This document shows, one piece after another, positions 7,731-14,856 of a DNA stretch of 22,625 bases. Below the pieces are notes generated by a model. That model was given only the letters and a program-made list of their open reading frames with translations. It had not been told where the DNA came from and did no database searches. The position numbers were made by a program, and so were the translations under genes. Numbering within the stretch: position 1 is the stretch's first letter; each line of letters starts with the position of its first letter. Source of the DNA: JAZRWQ01 sp045541395 (GTDB lineage: Bacteria > Bacillota > Clostridia > Oscillospirales > UMGS1783); NCBI GenBank assembly GCA_045541395.1, contig JAZQIZ010000014.1:1-22625 (forward strand), given 5' to 3'.

Positions 7731-7761
7731 AAAACGCAGGAGCTTGGCTCCTGCATTTTTT
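7731..7761. terminator. Bidirectional terminator (alcohol dehydrogenase / UroD-like 1)
   Basis: GCAGGAGC (7736-7743), TTG loop, GCTCCTGC (7747-7754), flanked by an A-tract on the left and T6 on the right. The TAA of the convergent UroD-like gene (7762-7760) lies in the T-tract. Confidence 0.93.
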
Positions 7762-8851
7762 ATGCGTTTAATATTCTTTCATATTCTGCCCGCACCTTAC
7801 GGCCCAATGTCGGGTCCGCATCAAACAAGGCTATCTGAAAGTTAACTCCCGAATGAGGGATATCCTTAAGGAAGCGGCTCATCCAGCCTTCAAAGTTTTC
7901 CTCATACTGCGCCCAGATAACAAGGGTGCGGTTGTTTCTGATTTTCTCCCAGGCGGCGAAGGTTTCTTCTAAATCTATGGTGGCGGACTCCAAATTAAGT
8001 TCTATGGTATCAAGCCCCGGGATTTTAAACAGCTCGTCTATTGCCCAGAGGGCAGTGGCGTGGAGATGAAAAGCGCCGTGGCCGAATTCCTTTATTATTT
8101 TACAGTCGGCAGGGTAAATTACCTGACGGTATATTTGAGGAGAGAGGAGAGCAAGAGCGTCCTCCTGAAGCCATACAAACCGTTCGGGGCGCCAAAGACG
8201 CATACCCTGATCGCCGCAGATGTAGCCTTCATTTCCCTGAGGAATGGCATTGAACTGGGCCTTTGCAACGGCAATATAAACGTCGGCGATTTTTTGGGCA
8301 ATAAGGGCCATATTTTCGGGCTCGTCTATCATATCCCAAATATAATTCTGGGCGCCGCGCATGGCGGAGATAATATCCGCAGGACCGCGCATAAGGGTAA
8401 GAGCAACGGGGAATCTTCCGCGGGAACGTTCACAAAGCCTTTTTGCGATCTCGCACAGCTTCACTACCCAAGGATTATTCTCTATATCCTTAGGCGGCTC
8501 CCAGTCATCCCAGTCTTCAACACAGGGCTCTGCCCAAATGCTGTTATCCTTACACATAATAGGACAGCCCATTATTGCTTCCATCCAGGGAATTGAAACC
8601 ACAGGAGCGGCAACAAAGGGAAAATCATCGTTCATTTGCTCATGGGCATTATAAAGATCCTCACAATCCGCCAAAAAAGCCTCCACGTCTATATCTTCAG
8701 GAACAAGCTCTCTTGAGGGGAAGGCGGCGGTGGTACGGGGCAGATGCTCTTTTGTAAACATACCCAAGGTACAGCCGAAAAGCGGCTCTTTATTTTCACC
8801 TTTCAGGTAGGCTTCATATTTTGCTTTTCGTTCACTTGTAAGGTAGCTCAT
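7760..8851 (-). CDS. Uroporphyrinogen decarboxylase-like (MtaA/UroD superfamily) protein, divergent copy
   Basis: 363 aa. UroD-like TIM-barrel features include PVALTLMRGPADIISAMRG (148-166), GYICGDQGMRLW (209-220) and LDTIELNLESATIDLEETF. Where its neighbour has the HSCG metal motif, this protein reads FHLHAT (H262-L-H264), so the Cys of the H-x-C zinc site of MtaA/CmuA methyltransferases is replaced by His. It may bind metal differently or have lost methyl transfer. It follows the second UroD-like gene in the same direction, 43 bp away, with an intrinsic terminator in the gap; expression probably depends on read-through. CGGAGGATAT supports the start. Not a haem-pathway HemE by context. Confidence 0.85.
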   Translation of the reverse strand: MSYLTSERKAKYEAYLKGENKEPLFGCTLGMFTKEHLPRTTAAFPSRELVPEDIDVEAFLADCEDLYNAHEQMNDDFPFVAAPVVSIPWMEAIMGCPIMCKDNSIWAEPCVEDWDDWEPPKDIENNPWVVKLCEIAKRLCERSRGRFPVALTLMRGPADIISAMRGAQNYIWDMIDEPENMALIAQKIADVYIAVAKAQFNAIPQGNEGYICGDQGMRLWRPERFVWLQEDALALLSPQIYRQVIYPADCKIIKEFGHGAFHLHATALWAIDELFKIPGLDTIELNLESATIDLEETFAAWEKIRNNRTLVIWAQYEENFEGWMSRFLKDIPHSGVNFQIALFDADPTLGRKVRAEYERILNA

Positions 8852-8865
8852 ATATCCTCCGTTTT

Positions 8866-8889
8866 AAAAAAGGGCGGGAAAACCGCCCT
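8866..8889 (-). terminator. Intergenic terminator/attenuator between the two UroD-like genes
   Basis: On the minus strand AGGGCGG (8889-8883), TTTTC loop, CCGCCCT (8877-8871) and then T5. It lies 5 nt past the upstream stop and within 43 bp of the downstream start, leaving little room for a separate promoter. Confidence 0.88.
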
Positions 8890-8894
8890 GAATT

Positions 8895-10034
8895 TTATTT
8901 TTTACCGTATTTTCTTGCAGCCTTGAACATTGCAACAATGTTTTCGGGGGGAACGTCTTCCTGAATATTATGGGCAGCGGCAAAAATATAACCGCCGTTT
9001 TTATTCATAACCTCCATAATTTCCTTAACGCTGCTATCAACCTTTTCGGGAGTGCCGAAGGGCAGTACCTCCTGGGTATCAAAGCCGCCGTGGAAGACCA
9101 TCATATCACCATACTGAGCCTTTATTTTTTCGGGCTCCATATCTACAGCGCCGGGCTGAATGGGATTAAGAATATCCACACCGCAGGCCTTTAACTGGGG
9201 GATCATTTTAGCCACACTGCCGCAGCTGTGATGGAGGTTTGCCGCATCGGTGAAATTCTTGGCGAACATCAAGCGTTCCTTAAAATAAGGTGCAACCATT
9301 TCATCGAACATCTGAGGAGATACAAACTGTGTATGCTGAGTAGCAAAGTCGTCACCGCTGGCAAGGATATGGATATAAGGGCCAAGCTTTGAAAGGTACA
9401 GTTCAAGAACTCTCTTCTGATACTGAAGGTATTTTTGAGAAAACTCATGGATAAAATCCGGTTCCAATGCCATTTTATAAAGATAATCGTCAAAACCGCA
9501 CATCCAGCAGCCCAGTTCAAAAACGCCGTAAACGGGCAGATCGGCAACAACTATATAGTCGGTATTTTCATAAAGCCATTTTGCCCTTTGTGCTTCCCTC
9601 TCCAAGGCTTCCATATCAATGGAATCAGGATCGGGCCAAGGGAAATCCTTAAGATCATCCACAGTTTTTTCTCTTAAGGGACTTTCTATAATGTCCCAAT
9701 ACAAGCCGGTAAAGATACGCTTTATACTGAATTCATCTATATACTCTTTATCATTTAAAATTTTGAAAGTGGAGTTTTTGGGAATCTGCACCGCACCTAC
9801 GCCGCGGGTATCTATATCCAGGGCTTCTGTAAGCTTATCATGAAGACGGTGAACCTGCCCCCACTTTAAAACCTCTTCCTGTCTTGGATCATACTCACTG
9901 AGGCCAAGATACTCAAGGAGAGTATAATAGCTATGTCCCATCATTGTAGAAAGAGGGCAACCGCCAAGGTCCAGAATCGCATTACTTGGTTGCTTATGAT
10001 TTAAAATATCTTTAAGGTCCTGTCTTCTGCTCAT
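8895..10034 (-). CDS. Uroporphyrinogen decarboxylase-family (MtaA-like) protein
   Basis: 379 aa. Family landmarks are LHHSCGSVAKMIPQL (267-281) with the H269-x-C271 zinc-type motif, DILNPIQPGAVDM (287-299), MVFHGGFDTQEVLPFG (312-327) and the C-terminal FAAAHNIQEDVPPENIVAMF. Members with H-x-C are cobalamin/coenzyme-M type methyltransferases (MtaA, CmuA) or uncharacterised anaerobic demethylation enzymes; true HemE lacks it. No corrinoid protein is encoded in the window, so the methyl acceptor would have to come from elsewhere. GGAGGAGCC supports the start. First gene of a likely two-gene unit with the divergent copy downstream. Confidence 0.9.
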   Translation of the reverse strand: MSRRQDLKDILNHKQPSNAILDLGGCPLSTMMGHSYYTLLEYLGLSEYDPRQEEVLKWGQVHRLHDKLTEALDIDTRGVGAVQIPKNSTFKILNDKEYIDEFSIKRIFTGLYWDIIESPLREKTVDDLKDFPWPDPDSIDMEALEREAQRAKWLYENTDYIVVADLPVYGVFELGCWMCGFDDYLYKMALEPDFIHEFSQKYLQYQKRVLELYLSKLGPYIHILASGDDFATQHTQFVSPQMFDEMVAPYFKERLMFAKNFTDAANLHHSCGSVAKMIPQLKACGVDILNPIQPGAVDMEPEKIKAQYGDMMVFHGGFDTQEVLPFGTPEKVDSSVKEIMEVMNKNGGYIFAAAHNIQEDVPPENIVAMFKAARKYGKK

Positions 10035-10069
10035 TTTGGCTCCTCCAAATCAAATAAAATTACAATTAT

Positions 10070-10098
10070 ATAATACAAAACAACAATCTCATTGTCAA
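10070..10098 (-). promoter_or_regulatory. Promoter of the UroD-like gene pair
   Basis: On the minus strand TTGACA (10098-10093), 17 bp, TATTAT (10075-10070). One mismatch to consensus. The leader before ATG 10034 is about 30 nt. Confidence 0.85.
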
Positions 10099-10109
10099 TA
10101 ATAAAATAA

Positions 10110-10135
10110 AAAATGAGAGAAAATTCTCTCATTTT
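10110..10135 (-). terminator. Terminator of the lipase/acyltransferase operon
   Basis: AAAATGAGAGAA (10110-10121) pairs with TTCTCTCATTTT (10124-10135); on the minus strand it is followed by TTTATTTTATT. The lipase TAA (10136-10134) overlaps the stem. It sits just upstream of the UroD-like promoter. Confidence 0.85.
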
Positions 10136-11444
10136 AAAAGCCTCTTTCTTTAAGATCGGAAACCAGTTGAACGTAAAATGCTCTCACGTCAAAACCGGGT
10201 ATATTCTCGCGGTTAAGGTCTATCATATCGCCATGGGAAATACCCCGTGGTCCGTCTACCTTTAATTCTATGTATTTATGCCCCCATTTACAGGAGTCTA
10301 ATGCAACAAGGCCGTCATTGGGACCGTCAAAATGCTTTACTATGGGATAGGAAACGTTAAGGGGGAAAATTCCGTCATTGGCCATACGGATAATTGAGCC
10401 CGTACTTTGACAATACACGTTTGAAGGAAGCTCCATTTGCTTATCAAGCTCAGTACAGCGTTTGGCCGAAAGATCGTTTACTGCAGTTATAAAATCGGGA
10501 GTTTTATCCCCCATTTTTTTTGCAATTTTATTATATTTGCTTGCAAGGGAGTTAAGAGTTTTCGGGGATATCTTATTAAGAAGATAATCCGCATAGCAAC
10601 AGCCTCTATGTGGGGTACTTATAGTTGTAAGGGATGCAACGTGCTTATCCATACCGCAATAAGCCAAAGCATAACGGCAATCCAATCCACCCTTTGAATG
10701 GGCAATTATATTAACCTTCTCACAGCCGTAAAGACTGACAATATGCTTAATTCTTTCGGCAAGCTCTTTGGCGCTATCGGCTATTGAAAGAGCGGATTGA
10801 TGCTCGCCGTAAAATATAACAGCACCGTTGGCCTTAAGCTCTTTAGGGATACGGCCCCAGTAATTACGGCGGTCACTGTCTCTGAAAAACAGGCCGTGGA
10901 CCATAAGCAGCGGGTATTTTGTTTTGCATATTTTCTGCTCTGCGCGTTCTTTATTTATCTTCGCTTTTTCTATTTCAAGGTTTAGCTCTTTCTGAACTAT
11001 GCGGGTTATATAACGGATAACAAGAACGTTTGCAATTGGGATGGGCGCGCATAAGACCACAATTGCGCTTTGCTTTATCCCAAGCTGATAAGAGGCAAAG
11101 CTTATGCTTATAATACCGTTTGTAAATAAAATGCCGTTGCCCAGAGCACTTAAAAGGGCACCTATAAGCAGTATCCAGAAGTTATAATCCAGAAGATACA
11201 TTATGTAATAAAACACAAAGCTGACAGTGCTTGAAACCGCATAAATTCTTAAGCACTCGATCCCGTGACTGCAAAACTGCATTCTTGAGCCGTTAAGACG
11301 GTCATCCAAAAAGCCGCTCATGGTATTTACAGCGGCAAAAACAGGTATGGCAACAAGCAACAGCAGAGGATATTCCAAAATCAGAATAAAGCTGTTGGTG
11401 GCTATAGAATATAAAATACTGAAAATTACCGTGTAGATAACCAA
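10134..11444 (-). CDS. Membrane-anchored lipase-like alpha/beta hydrolase
   Basis: 436 aa. Residues 1-150 hold about five hydrophobic segments (roughly 1-22, 26-42, 66-88, 90-112, 127-147). A charged linker (QKELNLEIEKAKINKERAEQ) leads to an alpha/beta-hydrolase domain at about 178-430: PLLMVHGLFF (oxyanion-side HG, 183-184), nucleophile S250 in AHSKGG, D377 in GPNDGLV and H404 in ISHGDM form a plausible triad. This resembles PGAP1/lipase-class-2 hydrolases. The start is a TTG 12 nt after the acyltransferase stop; AAGAAGG 7 nt upstream decides it and no ATG is available. Likely acts on lipid or acyl substrates at the membrane. Substrate and topology are inference. Confidence 0.85.
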   Translation of the reverse strand: MVIYTVIFSILYSIATNSFILILEYPLLLLVAIPVFAAVNTMSGFLDDRLNGSRMQFCSHGIECLRIYAVSSTVSFVFYYIMYLLDYNFWILLIGALLSALGNGILFTNGIISISFASYQLGIKQSAIVVLCAPIPIANVLVIRYITRIVQKELNLEIEKAKINKERAEQKICKTKYPLLMVHGLFFRDSDRRNYWGRIPKELKANGAVIFYGEHQSALSIADSAKELAERIKHIVSLYGCEKVNIIAHSKGGLDCRYALAYCGMDKHVASLTTISTPHRGCCYADYLLNKISPKTLNSLASKYNKIAKKMGDKTPDFITAVNDLSAKRCTELDKQMELPSNVYCQSTGSIIRMANDGIFPLNVSYPIVKHFDGPNDGLVALDSCKWGHKYIELKVDGPRGISHGDMIDLNRENIPGFDVRAFYVQLVSDLKERGF

Positions 11445-11456
11445 GAAAATGCCTTC

Positions 11457-12281
11457 TTACATTGTTTTAATATATTCGTCTATATTTTGGTTTGTTCTGT
11501 AGGCCGGGTGACTTGGGGTAATGCCGTTCATTTCCTGCATAATATGATAGGTTTGTTTCTGCAATTCCTTTACGGCTTCAAAAGGTGGTATTTCCTTATT
11601 ATAAAAAATAAGGTCACCTACGTTAAGGTCCACAAGAGGGGTCCTGCCCCAAAGCTTATGGATGCCCTTGCGAGGGCGAAAGGATAAGGTTATAGGCAGA
11701 ATGGGGCGGTCAAACTTAACCGCATACTGAAAAACGGCCTTTTTCAAGGGGCGGATATCGGGATAGTAAAACCACATTGAGCCTTCAGGGAAAAAGTGCA
11801 TCCACTTATTGCTTTTCAGCACCTCCTCCATGGCCAATTTAAATTTGACCATAGAGCGATAGCTGTCGGTTGGAATAGGGATACCCCCTGCCATACGAAT
11901 AAGGGGCCCGTTTGGCCCTTCCAGGTTGGTTTTCCAGGCAGGGAAATAACCCAGATGTGGGCGCATAGCCAGCATAATTCCAATAAAATCCCACATAAAA
12001 ACGTGGTTTGATACGGTTATAATGCCGTTTTTAATTTCTTTTTTATATTTTTTTATTTTTTCTCTGCCATTTATTTTAAGGCCGTGACGTACCCATAAAG
12101 CAACCGGCAAAAAGGTATGTAAACAAACCTGCAAAAGAGCTCTTTTGCATTTGAATATAAAGCTTTTTTGTAAATAGGGGTAGTTCTCATCAAGATTAAC
12201 ATCCCTTAAATGCTTAACGGTTATCATATGCTCATCACATTTTTCGGGATACACATAGTTCAAACTGTGTTTATAGTACAT
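11457..12281 (-). CDS. PlsC-type 1-acyl-sn-glycerol-3-phosphate acyltransferase family protein
   Basis: 274 aa. The catalytic HX4D motif is H93-D98 in SNHVFMWD, and the phosphate/acyl-acceptor block is FFPEGS (163-168), the PlsC signatures. A hydrophobic segment (ALLQVCLHTFLPVALWV, about 48-64) precedes the catalytic domain, as in membrane-associated PlsC. It should transfer an acyl chain to lysophosphatidate or a related lysolipid. As the first gene of an operon with a lipase-like hydrolase, it suggests a lipid remodelling pair. Start supported by GAGG 6 nt before ATG. It may be an accessory acyltransferase rather than the housekeeping PlsC. Confidence 0.9.
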   Translation of the reverse strand: MYYKHSLNYVYPEKCDEHMITVKHLRDVNLDENYPYLQKSFIFKCKRALLQVCLHTFLPVALWVRHGLKINGREKIKKYKKEIKNGIITVSNHVFMWDFIGIMLAMRPHLGYFPAWKTNLEGPNGPLIRMAGGIPIPTDSYRSMVKFKLAMEEVLKSNKWMHFFPEGSMWFYYPDIRPLKKAVFQYAVKFDRPILPITLSFRPRKGIHKLWGRTPLVDLNVGDLIFYNKEIPPFEAVKELQKQTYHIMQEMNGITPSHPAYRTNQNIDEYIKTM

Positions 12282-12309
12282 AATCTACCTCATACATCAT
12301 ATTTGAATT

Positions 12310-12338
12310 ATTGTATCACAAAACCGGAAAAATCGCAA
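12310..12338 (-). promoter_or_regulatory. Promoter of the acyltransferase/lipase operon
   Basis: On the minus strand TTGCGA (12338-12333), 17 bp, TACAAT (12315-12310), about 30 nt before the ATG at 12281. Confidence 0.7.
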
Positions 12339-12353
12339 TACTATTAAAAAATA

Positions 12354-12379
12354 CACCCTGTGAACAGAGTCACAGGGTG
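12354..12379 (-). terminator. Terminator of the zinc-ribbon operon
   Basis: On the minus strand CACCCTGTGA (12379-12370), CTCTGT loop, TCACAGGGTG (12363-12354), then TATTTTTTAATAG. It lies 8 nt past the zinc-ribbon gene stop. Confidence 0.9.
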
Positions 12380-12386
12380 ATATTCT

Positions 12387-12812
12387 TTATCGGGGAGAAC
12401 CGAACTTGATCATCTTTTTAGCAACCTTACGCTGTGCGCCAACCATAACGCCGGGCAGAACGAAAAGGGACTTAGGAATAACCGTGCAGGGAGCAGAATC
12501 GGTCACGTCGAAAAAGCCAACTGCATATCTGGTAGGAACGTATGCGCCGTAGGAGTTTTTTGCGTGAACAACTACTTCTGCGTAGGTTCTGCCATAACCG
12601 TCAATTTCAATGTTCTCAAAATTGCCGAACTTAACACTGGAAGGATCCTTCATACCTGCAGCAATGGAATCTCTTACTGCGGCCAGCATCCAGCCTTCCT
12701 TAGTTGTAGGGGTTGCAGGAGCTGCAGATTCTGCTTCAGCAAGACGGGTACCGCAAGCGCTGCAGAAAATGCTGCCATCGGGAAGCTCTTTACCACACTT
12801 AATACAAAACAT
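12387..12812 (-). CDS. Zinc-ribbon domain protein of unknown function
   Basis: 141 aa. Residues 1-22 form a double-CxxC zinc ribbon (C3-x2-C6, C17-x2-C20; MFCIKCGKELPDGSIFCSAC). An Ala/Glu/Pro/Thr-rich linker (24-37) leads to a globular domain of about 85 residues with AAVRDSIAAGMKDPSSVKFGNFENIEIDGYGRTYAEVVVHAKNSYG, in which DPSSVKF...YAEVVV resembles secreted 'DPxSxxF' domains found in many Firmicutes. No transmembrane helix is evident. Second gene after the C-tail-anchored protein, 24 bp gap, GGAGG present. Function unknown. Confidence 0.8.
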   Translation of the reverse strand: MFCIKCGKELPDGSIFCSACGTRLAEAESAAPATPTTKEGWMLAAVRDSIAAGMKDPSSVKFGNFENIEIDGYGRTYAEVVVHAKNSYGAYVPTRYAVGFFDVTDSAPCTVIPKSLFVLPGVMVGAQRKVAKKMIKFGSPR

Positions 12813-12836
12813 TTATTTATCCTCCAAAAAATAATA

Positions 12837-13259
12837 TCAAAATCCAATAGCCGCAGATATCAGATAATACATAAGCAGACCCATTAGAGTACAGCCTACT
12901 GAAATAAGTATCCACAACCAAATATAGCCTGAGCAGGACTTTGTATCCGCTCCGACGTGCTGACGGGAAGGATACCAAAGGCCGTTCTGCTTACAAACCG
13001 TTAACTGAAATGGGTTACGCTTATCTTCCCCGGGCAATGTATAATAACCGGTTACAGCGTAGCCTGTAGGAGTATTTGATATGTATGCCTCTCTTTCCTC
13101 ACAGAAGACAGCCCGGTCAGCATTAAAGATCTGCTGTTTAACAAGCTCTTTTGCATAAATAAAGGCTTCCTTTTCTTCACTTACAGGGCCTTCCTCCAAG
13201 GCCTTCTGCAACTGAACCTGAAAATCCGCCTGAGCCTTCTGAATATTATAGTTAGCCAT
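12837..13259 (-). CDS. Hypothetical C-terminally membrane-anchored protein
   Basis: 140 aa. A soluble N-terminal region of about 112 residues (helical, charged, e.g. KAQADFQVQLQKALEEGPVSEEKEAF; then YAVTGYYTLPGEDKRNPFQLTVCKQNGLWYP) is followed by one long hydrophobic segment at about 113-137 (WLWILISVGCTLMGLLMYYLISAAI), so it is predicted to be tail-anchored. I do not recognise the family. It shares an operon with the zinc-ribbon protein and has a perfect consensus promoter, so it may be highly expressed. GGGAGGG lies upstream of the ATG. Confidence 0.75.
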   Translation of the reverse strand: MANYNIQKAQADFQVQLQKALEEGPVSEEKEAFIYAKELVKQQIFNADRAVFCEEREAYISNTPTGYAVTGYYTLPGEDKRNPFQLTVCKQNGLWYPSRQHVGADTKSCSGYIWLWILISVGCTLMGLLMYYLISAAIGF

Positions 13260-13285
13260 ATTATACCCTCCCTACAACTTGTTTA

Positions 13286-13314
13286 ATTATATGATACCGG
13301 GCCATATTTGTCAA
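13286..13314 (-). promoter_or_regulatory. Consensus promoter of the tail-anchored/zinc-ribbon operon
   Basis: On the minus strand TTGACA (13314-13309), 17 bp, TATAAT (13291-13286). Perfect match in both hexamers and spacing. Confidence 0.88.
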
Positions 13315-13328
13315 GAATACACTCTTGA
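13311..13328. repeat. Inverted repeat over the -35 box
   Basis: TCAAGA-ATACAC-TCTTGA, 6-bp arms around a 6-bp gap, with one arm inside the -35 hexamer. It could be an operator for a dimeric regulator. Arms this short may also arise by chance. Confidence 0.3.
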
Positions 13329-13451
13329 TAGAATTACAATAAATTTTTATACCGTTTGTAAACATTTCTTAGGCAATACACAATTCCGAATATGGCAACT
13401 GAGAATTAACAGCTTTCCAAGGAATCTATTTTTAAATTTTCCAATGTTGTT

Positions 13452-13844
13452 TCAAATCCACCACTCGGGAGTAATGTCTCCTAATTTCACGGTAGTTTTA
13501 TTTTCGTAATTAATAAGGATCTCTATATCCTTATAGTTTTCAGGGGCAAGCTGTACCATAAGTTCCCTGCACGCACCGCAGGGGGCACCGCTTGAACCGT
13601 CCGGCAAAATGGCAAGAACCTTTTTTACGGTGCTTTCACCGTTAGTAAGCATATTGAAAATTGCATTTCTTTCTGCGCAAATACCTAAAGTACAGGCAGT
13701 ATCTACACAAACGCCTGTATAAATTCTGCCGCTTTCGGAAAGTACTGCAGCAGATACCTCTCCGCAGGAAACATAATCAGAAATTTGTCTGCCATTAAGC
13801 ACTGCCTTAGCGGCAGCATACATTTCATCCCATATATCAGCCAT
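13452..13844 (-). CDS. Cytidine deaminase-family protein
   Basis: 130 aa, a typical length for tetrameric bacterial cytidine deaminases. The zinc site is complete: C56-A-E58 (ICAERNAI) with the proton-shuttling Glu, and P-C89-GA-C92 (APCGACRE). The ribose-contact region usually reading NVE is VCVD (C46, D48), so substrate preference may differ from free cytidine (the related blasticidin-S deaminase subfamily also varies here). It is 20 bp after the preceding membrane-protein gene and therefore likely co-transcribed with it. AGGAG precedes ATG. No clear terminator follows the TGA. Confidence 0.88.
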   Translation of the reverse strand: MADIWDEMYAAAKAVLNGRQISDYVSCGEVSAAVLSESGRIYTGVCVDTACTLGICAERNAIFNMLTNGESTVKKVLAILPDGSSGAPCGACRELMVQLAPENYKDIEILINYENKTTVKLGDITPEWWI

Positions 13845-13864
13845 AACTTCTCCTAAACAAACTG

Positions 13865-14695
13865 TCAGTACAATCTCAGTTTTCTCGCAATAACCTGATC
13901 GTCTACTTCAATATAGCTATGGACCTTTCCGTCAAACCCTGCTTCGATAATATGGCCGTCAACGTGCGCCAATAAACAGTGCACAGTTTCAACCAAAGCT
14001 TCGTATTCATCATAAACGAAGCCGTCTACAACAAGCTCGTTTACATTTTTTACTCTTCGGTATACTATACTGTGGCCAAAAGCCTCGCATTCAGCTAGAA
14101 TCCTTGCTTTGGCATAAGGGTCCGCCTCTCTTAAAGGCTGCTGTACAGATTCATCTGCACTTTCATCTGTTTCAGGTTCCTGTACTTCTTCCTCTGTTTC
14201 GGGCATCTTTTTAAGCTTAAGGGCATTGCCTATGCCGATAGAAAGGGAAACTATGACCCAGGCATGGAATAAATAATCTACAATGCAGTCAAGTGCTAAT
14301 CCCACAAAGGCAAACATAATAAGGGTATCCAGAGCAAACAAAACCAATGCTGCAATGAGCCAACCGTATCTGTTCTTCTTGGAAAAGATCCAGCAAATAA
14401 AATATACCACCAGAATCATAAATGCAACGCCGAGAATTAAAGCAAACACAGTATTTCCAAAGAATTCTACACCTTCAAATTCCGCGCCGTAATATTCCGC
14501 AGGATATTTACCGCAGATGATCATTGCAAAAGAAACTATCATATAAGGAACGTATGCAGAAAAAAGAAAATACGTATCGCTGTTGGTAACAAGCAAAATA
14601 CTGTTGATCAATGTAAATACAACAACAAGCAGAAGATTGATTCGCGTACTGTTATATTTTGATTCCAAAGTATGTCTGTCAAGCTTGTTTGCCAT
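13865..14695 (-). CDS. Hypothetical four-to-five-helix membrane protein with cytoplasmic C-terminal domain
   Basis: 276 aa. Hydrophobic segments lie at about 19-36, 43-62, 80-104 and 108-157 (the last probably two helices). A strongly acidic linker (MPETEEEVQEPETDESADE) follows, then a globular C-terminal domain of about 85 residues (EAFGHSIVYRRVKNVNELVVDGFVYDEYEALVETVHCL...HIIEAGFDG). I do not recognise the family. Consensus promoter upstream, CGGAGG before ATG. First gene of an operon with the cytidine deaminase. The tail may contact a partner or the bilayer; no function is assigned. Confidence 0.78.
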   Translation of the reverse strand: MANKLDRHTLESKYNSTRINLLLVVVFTLINSILLVTNSDTYFLFSAYVPYMIVSFAMIICGKYPAEYYGAEFEGVEFFGNTVFALILGVAFMILVVYFICWIFSKKNRYGWLIAALVLFALDTLIMFAFVGLALDCIVDYLFHAWVIVSLSIGIGNALKLKKMPETEEEVQEPETDESADESVQQPLREADPYAKARILAECEAFGHSIVYRRVKNVNELVVDGFVYDEYEALVETVHCLLAHVDGHIIEAGFDGKVHSYIEVDDQVIARKLRLY

Positions 14696-14731
14696 ATTAA
14701 TGACCTCCGAATTTATGTCGAATTTTAAATA

Positions 14732-14760
14732 ATTATATCATACGGAATACATATTGACAA
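14732..14760 (-). promoter_or_regulatory. Promoter of the membrane protein/cytidine deaminase operon
   Basis: On the minus strand TTGTCA (14760-14755), 17 bp, TATAAT (14737-14732); one mismatch to consensus. Confidence 0.85.
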
Positions 14761-14797
14761 GAGGAGCGGCACCACCCGGAGGGAAACAGTATATAAT

Positions 14798-14831
14798 AAA
14801 AAAAGGCAGCAGACATTCTTTTGTGCCTGCC
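14798..14831 (-). terminator. Terminator of the HExxH lipoprotein gene
   Basis: On the minus strand GGCAG (14831-14827) begins a stem closing with CTGCC (14809-14805), partly mismatched inside, followed by T7 and ATTAT. It lies 26 nt after the stop. Confidence 0.7.
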
Positions 14832-14856
14832 ACCATAAAAATACAGCCAAATTTTA

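Noticed and set aside
8060..8596. 178-aa plus-strand open frame
   Set aside because: Antisense shadow of the UroD-like gene, which has strong family motifs, ribosome binding site and operon context.
8895..10034. Haem-pathway uroporphyrinogen decarboxylase HemE
   Set aside because: The H-x-C metal motif and the catabolic neighbourhood fit MtaA/CmuA-like members, and no other haem genes are present.
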